Assembly (NCBI RefSeq): GCF_015354505.1
Contig: NZ_JACAFP010000003.1
Location: forward strand, 239,346-303,345
Length of the DNA: 64,000 nt
Direction of reading: 5' to 3'
Source: Microbacterium sp. UFMG61
Lineage (GTDB): Bacteria; Actinomycetota; Actinomycetes; Actinomycetales; Microbacteriaceae
The position numbers and the translations under genes are program-made. Positions within the stretch are counted from its first letter, which is position 1. Every line of letters starts with the position of its first letter. The notes under the pieces were generated by a model. The model worked only from the letters and a program-made list of their open reading frames with translations. It had not been told where the DNA came from and did not search any database. This document shows positions 30,777 to 38,302 of the stretch, one piece after another.

Positions 30777-31955
30777 GTGAGCGCGACCCGACGGTGGCTG
30801 GGGCCGGGGACGATCATCGTCCTCGCGCTGGTCGTGGCTGCTGCTGTCTGCCTGGTCACGGGGCTGCTGCCACAGGCGGATGCCGAGGAGCTCGGCGCCC
30901 GCATCGCCCCCGTGCTGGGGTTCGTCGTCGCGATCACCATCGTCGCCGAACTCGCCCGAGACGCGGCGGTCTTCGACGTCGTGGCGCAGCGCCTCGCGCG
31001 GTGGGGCCGCGGCCGGGTCGCGCTGCTCTGGGCATCCGTCGTACTGCTCGCGGTCATCAGCACCGTGTTCCTCTCGCTCGACACCACGGCTGTGATCGTG
31101 ACCCCTGTCGTGGTGGTCCTTGCGCAGAGCGTCGGACTTCCGCCGCTGCCGTTCGCGCTCGTCACGGTGTGGCTCGCGAACACGGCATCCCTCGCGCTTC
31201 CCGTCTCGAACCTCACGAACCTGCTGGCCGCGCGCGCGATCGGCGATGACCCGTTCGCGTTCCTCGCCCTGAGCTGGGCGCCGACCCTCGTCGGCGTTCT
31301 CGTTCCGGTGGCGATCCTCACGGTCGTCCATCGCCGCACGCTGTTCGGCTCCTACCGTCCGCCCGGCGGCGCGGCGGCATCCGATCGCGTGCTGTTCTGG
31401 GGAGCAGCCGGCATCCTGCTCGTACTCATGCCCCTGCTCGCTCTGACGCACGATGTGTGGATCCCCGCGACGATCGCGGCTGTGCTGCTCGTCGGGCTGT
31501 TCGCGGTGCGGCGACGCCATGTGCTGCGACCCTCGCTCGTGCCCTGGCAGGCGATCGGTCTTGCGACCGCGCTGTTCGTGCTCGTCGAGACCGCTCATGC
31601 GAACGGCCTGCTCGCGTTCCTGTCGTCACTGCACACCGATGGTCACGGCCTCGGCGAGATCCTGCGGCTGGCTGCGGTCGGCGCGCTCGCCGCGAACGGC
31701 ATCAACAACCTGCCCGCCTACCTGGTGCTCGAACCCTCCGCCGGCGACCCGGTCGCGCTGATGGCGCTGCTGATCGGCGTCAACCTCGGACCGCTCATCA
31801 CGCCGTGGGCCTCGCTCGCGACGCTCCTGTGGCACCACCGGGTGGTGTCGCTGGGGGTCGAGATCCGCTGGTCGCGGCTGATGCTCTGGGGTGCAGCCGT
31901 CGCGGTGCCGACCGTCGTGATCGCGACGCTGGCTCTGTCTCTCGTCTCGGGCTGA
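30777..31955 (+). CDS. ArsB/SLC13-like inner-membrane transporter
   Basis: 392 residues, GTG start, about ten to eleven membrane segments. Ion-transporter-superfamily motifs are visible: FLSLDTTAVIVTPVVVV (about residues 98-114), PVSNLTNLLAARA (about 142-154) and in the second half GINNLPAYLVLEP and GVNLGPLITPWASLATLLW. The repeated half-structure with ser/asn-rich re-entrant loops is typical of ArsB and related anion exporters. No arsenic regulator or reductase is nearby, so arsenite is not assured as the substrate. Confidence 0.85.
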   Translation: MSATRRWLGPGTIIVLALVVAAAVCLVTGLLPQADAEELGARIAPVLGFVVAITIVAELARDAAVFDVVAQRLARWGRGRVALLWASVVLLAVISTVFLSLDTTAVIVTPVVVVLAQSVGLPPLPFALVTVWLANTASLALPVSNLTNLLAARAIGDDPFAFLALSWAPTLVGVLVPVAILTVVHRRTLFGSYRPPGGAAASDRVLFWGAAGILLVLMPLLALTHDVWIPATIAAVLLVGLFAVRRRHVLRPSLVPWQAIGLATALFVLVETAHANGLLAFLSSLHTDGHGLGEILRLAAVGALAANGINNLPAYLVLEPSAGDPVALMALLIGVNLGPLITPWASLATLLWHHRVVSLGVEIRWSRLMLWGAAVAVPTVVIATLALSLVSG

Positions 31956-31996
31956 GTCCGGCGAGCACGGCAGGCATGCCGACGGGGGAGGGGAAA

Positions 31997-32075
31997 GGGC
32001 AGCGACCCAGGTCTAGGGGATCTGGGGAAATCCAGGCGCTGATAGGGGAGTTGCGCCGTCTGTGAGTCGCTGCCC
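31997..32075 (+). other. Structured intergenic segment with 10-bp closing stem
   Basis: GGGCAGCGAC (31997-32006) and GTCGCTGCCC (32066-32075) pair perfectly and enclose 59 bases containing two smaller inverted repeats (CTGG/CCAG at 32022-32035; GGCGC/GCGCC at 32035-32057) and three GGGGA motifs. A multi-arm RNA is possible. It lies after the ArsB-like gene and about 90 bases upstream of the GntR gene. It matches no riboswitch I recognise and has no U-tract. Confidence 0.4.
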
Positions 32076-32125
32076 CGCATCTCGACGCTACGCACACCCG
32101 CGATAATTCGCTGAAACTTCAGTGC

Positions 32126-32153
32126 CCGATGTGTAGTGCACCGATGTATTGCA
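32126..32153 (+). promoter_or_regulatory. Direct repeat upstream of GntR gene, possible operator
   Basis: CCGATGTGTAGTGCA (32126-32140) is followed at once by CCGATGTATTGCA (32141-32153), a near direct repeat ending 10 bases before the GntR start codon. It could be an autoregulatory site; the GntR consensus is usually an inverted repeat, so this is tentative. Confidence 0.35.
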
Positions 32154-32163
32154 GGCATAAAGT

Positions 32164-32853
32164 GTGCCCGTGGACGATGTCAGCGCTCCTCTGCCGATCC
32201 GGCCGCGGCAGCTCATCCGCGACCAGGTTTTCGCCACGCTCGCCGAGGAGATCATCGACGGGGTGCGTCCGCCCCTCGAAGAGATCCGCGACCAGGACCT
32301 TCAGGCCGAGTACGGCATCTCTCGCACACCCATCCGCGAAGCCCTGAACCGCCTCGCCGACCTCGGACTGATCGAGGTCAGCACGAACCGGTTCACGCGA
32401 GTCGCTCCGGTCGACCTGAACGCGCAGGCCGAGCGGGTCGAGACCGCGGTCGCCATGATCGGCTACTGCGCGGCGAAGGCCGTGCCGACTTACACCGACG
32501 AGCAGGTCGCGGCGATGGAGGCCCACATCACCGGCATCCTCGCCACGGATCTCGCCTGGACCACGAACCGCGAGGGGCTCGCGCTCTGGTACGCGCTGTG
32601 GGCCGAGCTCGTGCTGAGCGCCCGCAACCAGACGATGGTCGACATCCTCGACGGCCGCCTCGCGATGCACCTCACGAGGACGGTGCCGGATCAGCCGGTC
32701 GCCGACGACCTCGAGGTGTACATGCGCGCCTCGCTCGAGCAGCTGCGCGCGCTGCTGCACGCCCGAGACGGTCAGGGCACACGGGCTCTCATCGAGCAGC
32801 TGTTCCTCCGCTCGGTGATCGAACCCCTTCGGGCCGAAGCCACGGCGGAGTGA
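32164..32853 (+). CDS. GntR-family transcriptional regulator (FadR/FCD type)
   Basis: 229 residues; GTG at 32164 or 32170. N-terminal winged helix: IRDQVFATLAEEIIDGVRPP...DLQAEYGISRTPIREALNRLADLGLIEV (about 15-73), then an all-helical effector domain of about 150 residues. It is followed two bases later by a second, shorter regulator. No metabolic gene is adjacent on this strand, so its target is unknown. Confidence 0.88.
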   Translation: MPVDDVSAPLPIRPRQLIRDQVFATLAEEIIDGVRPPLEEIRDQDLQAEYGISRTPIREALNRLADLGLIEVSTNRFTRVAPVDLNAQAERVETAVAMIGYCAAKAVPTYTDEQVAAMEAHITGILATDLAWTTNREGLALWYALWAELVLSARNQTMVDILDGRLAMHLTRTVPDQPVADDLEVYMRASLEQLRALLHARDGQGTRALIEQLFLRSVIEPLRAEATAE

Positions 32854-32855
32854 TC

Positions 32856-33557
32856 ATGCCCGACGAGCGCATCGACCGGCTGCTCTCCACCCGATTGCTG
32901 GGAGGGTCGGGCGCTGCGGTACCGCTCGTCAGCTCCCGATCGGATGCCGTCGTCGACTCGCTCGCACGATCCATCGAGTCGGGAGAGCTCGGTCCCGGCG
33001 ATTCGCTCTCGGTCACCGCTCTCGCGCACCGGCTCGACGTCGCCGCGGCGACTGTGCGCTCGGCCCTGATCGCGCTGGATGCCATGCACCTGGTCGAGCA
33101 TCGTCCGAACCGCGCGTCGGTGGTCGTGACGCCCACGAGCGCCTGGTTCGTCGCGGTCGCCGCGGAGTGCTCCGGCCTGTCGATCGCCGCCGCCGACCTC
33201 GGCATCGTCGCGGCGACGGATGCCGAGATCGAGAGCTTCACCGTGAGGGCCGACGAGGTCGCAGCGCTCTGGGCCGAGGAGGGGCAGGATCAGGTCGTCG
33301 GCGCCGAAGGGCTCTGGGACCTCCTGCACATGCTCGCCGAGTTCTCGCGCAACCCCTACCTCACCGACCTGCACGCCTCGAAGCGCACGGCGCTGGTGTT
33401 CGGCATCCGCTCGCTGAGCCGGTCGCGCAACCCGGCGATGCTGAGGTCCGCCGTCGACGCTCTCGTCACGGCGGCGCGCGAGCGCGACCGCCACGAGGCC
33501 GTCGACATCGTGCGCGACCTGTTCATCTTCGTGATCGACGGGGTCACCGAGCTCTGA
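32856..33557 (+). CDS. Second GntR-like regulator, diverged
   Basis: 233 residues from the ATG at 32856. The N-terminal part has a degenerate GntR winged helix (VDSLARSIESGELGPGDSLSVTALAHRLDVAAATVRSALIALD, about 29-71) and the rest is helical (DLLHMLAEFSRNPYLTDLHASKR). The gene starts two bases after the stop of the first GntR gene, so they are co-transcribed. A tandem pair of related regulators may act together or have arisen by duplication. Confidence 0.8.
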   Translation: MPDERIDRLLSTRLLGGSGAAVPLVSSRSDAVVDSLARSIESGELGPGDSLSVTALAHRLDVAAATVRSALIALDAMHLVEHRPNRASVVVTPTSAWFVAVAAECSGLSIAAADLGIVAATDAEIESFTVRADEVAALWAEEGQDQVVGAEGLWDLLHMLAEFSRNPYLTDLHASKRTALVFGIRSLSRSRNPAMLRSAVDALVTAARERDRHEAVDIVRDLFIFVIDGVTEL

Positions 33558-33577
33558 GCCTGCAGCGCCACTGATTC

Positions 33578-34165
33578 TCAGTCGTGCCACTCCTCGGCGA
33601 GGATGCCGTAGTTCATGCCGTCGAGCCACTCGCCCGAGCGATGCAACGCCGTCTTGCGGCTGAACTCCTCGCGCCGCATGCCGAGCCGCTCCATCAGTCT
33701 CCACGACGGCTCGTTGTCGGCGAAGCACCCGGCGTGCACCCGGCGAAGCCCCAGCGGGCCGAAGCAGACGTCGATCACCGCGCGGATGGCCTCGGTCGCA
33801 TAGCCGCGTCCGGTGTAGCCGGGATCGAGCACCCAGCCGAGCTCTGCCTCGACGCCCTTCGCCTCGTCGGCGACCTCGAGCTGCGCCCACCCGTCACCGA
33901 TCCTGATCATGACGTCGCCGACGGGCACCGGGGCCTCGCCACTTTCCGGCGGCAGCTCAACGATGTACATCGAGGCCAGGCGATCGGGATCGAGATAGCG
34001 CTCGCGGAACGCCTCGATCGTGTCGGGTGCGAGCCCCAGCCAGCGGTTCACCTCGGGCAGGCGTCGCCACTCCCACATCGCGTCGACGTCGGATGCGGTC
34101 ATCGGGCGGATCTGCAGTCGCTCTGTGCGGACGGGCCAGACGTCGGTGTGTGGCGGGGTGGTCAT
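33578..34165 (-). CDS. GNAT-family N-acetyltransferase (RimJ/RimL-like)
   Basis: 195 residues. RTERLQIRPMTASDVDAMWEW at the start and the acetyl-CoA loop GYTGRGYATEAIRAV (about 118-132) followed by GLRRVHAGCFADNEPSWRLMERLGM are the usual acetyltransf_3 features. Probably acetylates a protein N-terminus or small molecule in the cytosol; the substrate is unknown. Convergent with the GntR pair and separated by about 20 bases. Confidence 0.93.
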   Translation of the reverse strand: MTTPPHTDVWPVRTERLQIRPMTASDVDAMWEWRRLPEVNRWLGLAPDTIEAFRERYLDPDRLASMYIVELPPESGEAPVPVGDVMIRIGDGWAQLEVADEAKGVEAELGWVLDPGYTGRGYATEAIRAVIDVCFGPLGLRRVHAGCFADNEPSWRLMERLGMRREEFSRKTALHRSGEWLDGMNYGILAEEWHD

Positions 34166-34282
34166 CGCCTCAGCCTATTCAAGCGCCCGAGCCGTCGATG
34201 CGTCCCTTCGACGGGAGGCGCCAACTGACGCACCCGCGTCGCCGCGCTCCGCGACCCAGGCAACGCCGTCAGGCGGCGGTGC

Positions 34283-34368
34283 CGAGACCCACCTTGCCGA
34301 CCGAGACCCACCTCGCCGGACGAGACCCACCGCCTGCACGTGGGTATCGTCCGAGAAGTTGGGTCTCG
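34283..34368. repeat. GAGACCCA palindromic repeat cluster
   Basis: Three CGAGACCCACC units (from 34283, 34302 and 34321) face one inverted TTGGGTCTCG (34359-34368). The core GAGACCCA...TGGGTCTC is also the heart of each unit of the 80-bp array at 63451-64000. It lies in the gap between the GNAT start and the KimA-like stop. Confidence 0.7.
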
Positions 34369-34390
34369 CCGGAAGGTTGGTACTCAGGCC

Positions 34391-36466
34391 TCAGTTCTCG
34401 GGCGGACCCTCGGGCCGGTGCGCGCGACGCCCCTGCACGACCACCGGACGCCCGGCTCGCTCCTGGCCGGGCAACGGCCGCGAGCGGCGACCGTAGATCA
34501 GTTCCGACGAATCCAGCAGCCACGGCACGAGCGTGATCGTGACGCCGTGCACGAGCATCAGCTGATTGGCGAGACGGCGGGCGCGACGGTTGTGCAAAAA
34601 GGTCTCCCACCAATGCCCCACGATGTACTGCGGCAGGTAGACCGTGACGACGGATGAACCGTGCTTCTCGCGGTACTGCGTGATGAACTGCGAGACCGGC
34701 TGCGCGAACGAGCGGTACGGCGACTCGACGATCACGAGCGGGATCGGCACCAGGTGGTCGGCCCAGTCTTTCTGCAGCTGGGCGGCATCGTCGGATGCCA
34801 CGGCCACATGCACCGCGAGCGTCTTGCCGTGCTTGGCCGCGACCGCGTAGTCGATCGCCTTGACGACCGGCTTCTGCAGCCGGTTGACGAGCACGATGGC
34901 GAGGTCGCCCGTCGCACCGAACCTCGTCGTGTCGTCGATCGCGATCTCGTGCTCGACGTCACGGTAGTAGCGCTTGACGCCCATCATCAGGAAGGCGAGC
35001 ACGGGGATCGCGAAGAACACCAGGTACGCGCCGTGCGTGAACTTCGTGATCGTCACGATCAATAGCACGGTGACGGTCATCGCGGCGCCCACCGAGTTGA
35101 TGAGCAGGCCGACCTTGGCCGAGCGGCGGTCGGATGCCGAGGCGCCGTCGATTCCCGGCCCGGGGCTCTTCTCGACCGGGCCGCGCAGCACGCGCCGCCA
35201 GTGTCGCACCATGCCGATCTGCCCGAGGGAGAACGACACGAACACGCCGATGATGTAGAGCTGGATCAGAGTGGTGAGCTTCGCCTGGAAGATCACCAGC
35301 ACCGCGATCGCGGCGATGCCGAGCACGATCATGCCGTTCGAGAACACGAGCCGGTCGCCGCGGGTGTTGAGCGACTTGGGGGCGTAGCCGTCGCGCGCGA
35401 GCACCGATCCGAGCAGCGGGAAGCCGTTGAAGGCGGTGTTCGCGGCGAGCAGCAGCACGCAGGCCGTCGCGGCCTGGATGATGAAGAACAGGATGCTGCC
35501 GCCGCCGAAGGTCGCCGAGGCGATCTGCGCCATGAGGCTCGGCTGCGGGTTCGAGCAGTCGAAGCCGATCAGGTCGCACGGGTTCTCGGCGTAGTGCACA
35601 CCCGAGATCAGCGCGAGCGCGGTGAGGCCGGCGAACAGGCACGCGGCGATCGAGCCCATGAGCACGAGTGTGGTCTGCGCGTTGCGCACCTTCGGCGTGC
35701 GGAACGCCGGCACGCCATTCGACACGGCCTCGACGCCGGTCAGGGCGGAGCATCCGCTCGAGAAGGCACGCAGGATCAGCAGGATGACCGCGGCCTGCCC
35801 GAGGTCTTCGGAGTGCACCGCGAACTCGGCGCTCGAGGCGACCGGGGCATCGCCCAGGAAGGTGCGGATCAGGCCCGTCACGATCATGAAGCCGACCGAG
35901 CCGATGAACACGTAGGTCGGGATCGCGAACACGAGCGACGCCTCGCGCACGCCGCGCAGATTCACGAGGATGATCAGGATCACGAAGCCGACGGCGAGCT
36001 CGACGCGCAGCGGGTCGAGCCCGGGGACCGCGGAGATGATGTTGTCGACACCGGATGCCACCGACACGGCGACCGTCAGCACGTAGTCGACCAGCAGCGC
36101 AGCCGCGACGATGACACCGGGGATCTCGCCGAGGTTCTTCGATGCGACCTCGTAGTCGCCGCCGCCCGAGGGGTAGGCCTTGATGAGCTGGCGGTAGCTG
36201 AGCACCACGACGATCAGCAGCACGACGACCGCGACAGCGACGAGTGGGGTGAAGGACAGGAAGGTCAGCCCGCCGATGAGCAGGATCATCACGAGCTCCT
36301 GCGGTGCATAGGCGACCGAGCTCAGAGCATCCGACGCGAAGATCGGCAGCGCCATCTTCTTGGGGAGCAGCTGATCGTCGACCTGAGCACTCGTCAGCGG
36401 GTCGCCGATGAGGATGCGCTTGACGCGGGGCGGGGCGTCCGTGAAGTCACGGGTTTCATCTGACAC
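34391..36466 (-). CDS. APC-superfamily permease, KimA-like potassium importer
   Basis: 691 residues from a GTG start. About twelve membrane segments lie between residues 38 and 510, opening with PIFASDALSSVAYAPQELV (about 41-59) and YPSGGGDYEVASKNLGEIPG, both typical of KimA/YdaO. A cytosolic domain of about 180 residues follows (YRDVEHEIAIDD...QYREKHGSSVVTVYLPQYIVGHWWE). Bacillus KimA is a high-affinity K+/H+ symporter inhibited by c-di-AMP through that domain. Sharing a promoter motif with kdp fits a potassium role. A generic amino acid permease is the alternative. Confidence 0.82.
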   Translation of the reverse strand: MSDETRDFTDAPPRVKRILIGDPLTSAQVDDQLLPKKMALPIFASDALSSVAYAPQELVMILLIGGLTFLSFTPLVAVAVVVLLIVVVLSYRQLIKAYPSGGGDYEVASKNLGEIPGVIVAAALLVDYVLTVAVSVASGVDNIISAVPGLDPLRVELAVGFVILIILVNLRGVREASLVFAIPTYVFIGSVGFMIVTGLIRTFLGDAPVASSAEFAVHSEDLGQAAVILLILRAFSSGCSALTGVEAVSNGVPAFRTPKVRNAQTTLVLMGSIAACLFAGLTALALISGVHYAENPCDLIGFDCSNPQPSLMAQIASATFGGGSILFFIIQAATACVLLLAANTAFNGFPLLGSVLARDGYAPKSLNTRGDRLVFSNGMIVLGIAAIAVLVIFQAKLTTLIQLYIIGVFVSFSLGQIGMVRHWRRVLRGPVEKSPGPGIDGASASDRRSAKVGLLINSVGAAMTVTVLLIVTITKFTHGAYLVFFAIPVLAFLMMGVKRYYRDVEHEIAIDDTTRFGATGDLAIVLVNRLQKPVVKAIDYAVAAKHGKTLAVHVAVASDDAAQLQKDWADHLVPIPLVIVESPYRSFAQPVSQFITQYREKHGSSVVTVYLPQYIVGHWWETFLHNRRARRLANQLMLVHGVTITLVPWLLDSSELIYGRRSRPLPGQERAGRPVVVQGRRAHRPEGPPEN

Positions 36467-36504
36467 GTCGGGCGACTTTACGCCTGCACACGCGTCCCTT
36501 ACGT

Positions 36505-36560
36505 GATCCTCACGGAATCCCTACGGGCGCTCGGGCGTCCCTAACGCAAACCTCACGGCC
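36505..36560 (-). promoter_or_regulatory. Paired GTGAGG-N-GTWAGGGA repeats upstream of the KimA-like gene
   Basis: Reading on the minus strand, CCGTGAGG occurs twice (about 36507-36514 and 36551-36558), each followed within a dozen bases by CGTTAGGGA or CGTAAGGGA. The proximal copy contains the 10-mer CGTGAGGATC shared with the kdp upstream region. I looked for a ydaO-type c-di-AMP riboswitch here and did not recognise one. Confidence 0.4.
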
Positions 36561-36569
36561 CAGCCCCGG

Positions 36570-36929
36570 TCAGTTCTGGTGCGGGCGCGGCATGTACCAC
36601 TCCGTGAACTCCGTCGCTCGTCCGTCAGCATCCAGCCGGACGATCCACAGATTCAGATAGTCGCGCTCCGCGGGATACTTCGTGCGTCCCTCGATCACGA
36701 CGAAACCAGCATCCTCTCGGACGATCCACCACTCGAACGTCCACGTGTCAGGGGCGTCGAGATCCTCGAGCCAGCCGGCGACGATGTCGGCCCGGCCGAC
36801 GCGAGGTTCGGAATCGGGATTGGTCAGATACTTCGCGTCGTCGCTGAAGAGCGCCGCGATCTGCTGGGGATCGTTCGACCTCCACGCCTCGACGTATGCT
36901 GCGGTCCATTTCTCTCCGGGGGTGGTCAT
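36570..36929 (-). CDS. SnoaL-like (NTF2-fold) protein
   Basis: 119 residues from the ATG at 36929, which has GGAG four bases upstream; a further ATG at 36965 would add 12 residues. WTAAYVEAWRSNDPQQIAALFSDDAKY at the N-terminus, GRADIVAGWLED, and a strand-rich end WIVRLDADGRATEFTEWYM are typical of the SnoaL/ketosteroid-isomerase-like fold. These proteins bind small hydrophobic molecules or isomerise them; the role is unknown. It is divergent from the alarmone synthetase. Confidence 0.87.
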   Translation of the reverse strand: MTTPGEKWTAAYVEAWRSNDPQQIAALFSDDAKYLTNPDSEPRVGRADIVAGWLEDLDAPDTWTFEWWIVREDAGFVVIEGRTKYPAERDYLNLWIVRLDADGRATEFTEWYMPRPHQN

Positions 36930-37028
36930 GTGCTCCGTTCTAGACCGGGCCTCCGACATCGTCAAGGTGCTCGACTCTCATCGACGATCCACAGCCACTT
37001 CCGATCACGGACGGATAACGTCGAAGAC

Positions 37029-37727
37029 ATGACGTCCCTTCAGGTCACCGACGACGCGATCCAGCAGACTCGGGAGCTCCGTGACGAGTTCCAGCGCTTC
37101 CTGCGCGAATACGAGTTCGGGATGCGCGAGGTCGAGACCAAGATCTCGATCCTGCGTGACGAGTTCACCCACCACCACGCGTACAACCCGATCGAGCACG
37201 TGAAGAGCCGGCTCAAGACTCCCGACAGCATCGTCGAGAAGATCGCCCGTAAGGGAATCGTCGAGCCCGACTTCGAGCGCATCCGCTCCGAGATCACCGA
37301 CATCGCCGGCGTGCGCGTCACGTGCAGCTTCGTCGCCGACGTCTACCGCCTCTTCGACCTGCTCACCGCGCAGGACGACGTGACCGTCGTCACGGTCAAG
37401 GACTACATCGCCACGCCGAAGGACAACGGCTACAAGAGCCTGCACGCGATCATCGAGGTGCCCGTGTTCCTGTCGACCGGAGCACTGTCGGTGCCCGTCG
37501 AGGTGCAGTTCCGCACGATCGCCATGGACTTCTGGGCCAGCCTCGAGCACAAGATCTACTACAAGTTCTCGAACCAGGTGCCCTCGCACCTCGTCGAGAG
37601 CCTGACGGATGCGGCCGAGGCCGCCGCCGAACTCGACAGCCGTATGGAGCGTCTGCACCGCGAGGCCCACGGCGTGCCGCAGCGCCAGCTCGCACCCCCG
37701 CCACCCCCGCACGTCGTGCAGGTCTGA
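37029..37727 (+). CDS. Small alarmone (p)ppGpp synthetase, RelQ-like
   Basis: 232 residues, single RelA/SpoT synthetase domain without hydrolase or regulatory domains. Motifs: VKSRLKTPDSIVEKI (about 58-72), ITDIAGVRVTCSF, DYIATPKDNGYKSLH (about 127-141) and EVQFRTIAMDFWASLEHK. The C-terminus ends in a short helix and a proline run. It transfers pyrophosphate from ATP to GTP or GDP in the cytosol under stress, acting next to a full-length Rel elsewhere. The ATG at 37029 is used because conservation begins there. Confidence 0.94.
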   Translation: MTSLQVTDDAIQQTRELRDEFQRFLREYEFGMREVETKISILRDEFTHHHAYNPIEHVKSRLKTPDSIVEKIARKGIVEPDFERIRSEITDIAGVRVTCSFVADVYRLFDLLTAQDDVTVVTVKDYIATPKDNGYKSLHAIIEVPVFLSTGALSVPVEVQFRTIAMDFWASLEHKIYYKFSNQVPSHLVESLTDAAEAAAELDSRMERLHREAHGVPQRQLAPPPPPHVVQV

Positions 37728-37747
37728 CGTCGGCTGCCGCCTTCCGC

Positions 37748-37833
37748 GTTCACGACTCCGCAGAGAAGGGGCGTTCCGGCGGCGGATGTGGGTGCTGCGG
37801 CTCCGGTCGACCCGTTCATGCTGAGTTGTGCAC
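37748..37833. repeat. 86-bp palindromic element, copy 2
   Basis: Left end GTTCACGACTCCGCAGAGAA and right end ATGCTGAGTTGTGCAC match the ends of the other 86-bp elements; the GCGTTCC segment at 37771-37777 is also shared. The element follows the alarmone synthetase stop by 20 bases. Confidence 0.85.
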
Positions 37834-37893
37834 GCCTTGTCGACGACACGGTCGGTGTTGCGCGGGGCAGGGGCGGCCTGACACCATCAGCAG

Positions 37894-38169
37894 GTGGTCA
37901 GTACAGCGGAATCCCGGTCTCTTGACGCCGATCAGGCGGTCGATCTCGACGAACTCGCCGGCCTCGACCGTGGTCGGCAGCGCTGCGAATGCGATCACGG
38001 CGACGATGAGGCGTATGCGGCGTGCGGTCGCAAGGCCAAGTGGCGCGTGAGCATCGACTGCGATTGCGGCGAGAACCATCCGCGCACGGTGGAGATCCTC
38101 TGCTCACGGTGCCTGCGCACGCTGCGTCAGACCCAGGACCAGGATTCGATCACCGCGCGACCTCTCTGA
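37894..38169 (+). CDS. Cysteine-rich small hypothetical protein
   Basis: 91 residues from GTG. Cysteines are arranged as CECDHGDDEAYAAC (about 31-44), then CDCGENHP and CSRCLRTL, a pattern suited to a zinc ribbon. The N-terminal 28 residues are acidic. No family is recognised. Coding is supported by the Cys pattern and the lack of any competing frame, but there is no strong ribosome-binding site. Located between the alarmone synthetase and the molybdoenzyme. Confidence 0.55.
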   Translation: MVSTAESRSLDADQAVDLDELAGLDRGRQRCECDHGDDEAYAACGRKAKWRVSIDCDCGENHPRTVEILCSRCLRTLRQTQDQDSITARPL

Positions 38170-38302
38170 GCGGTCTCCTCCGACCGACTCCGCGAACCCT
38201 GATTCCATCCGTTCCGCGTCCCGCTCCGAACAACCCTCGACCACAGCGACGCCGGACCACAGCCGACTCCGGAACAGTGCTGCGGCGAACGAGGAGCAGA
38301 GC

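Noticed and set aside
36467..36569. ydaO-type c-di-AMP riboswitch upstream of the KimA-like gene
   Set aside because: The gap is only about 100 bases and I could not find the conserved cores; only GTGAGG/GTAAGGGA repeats are visible.
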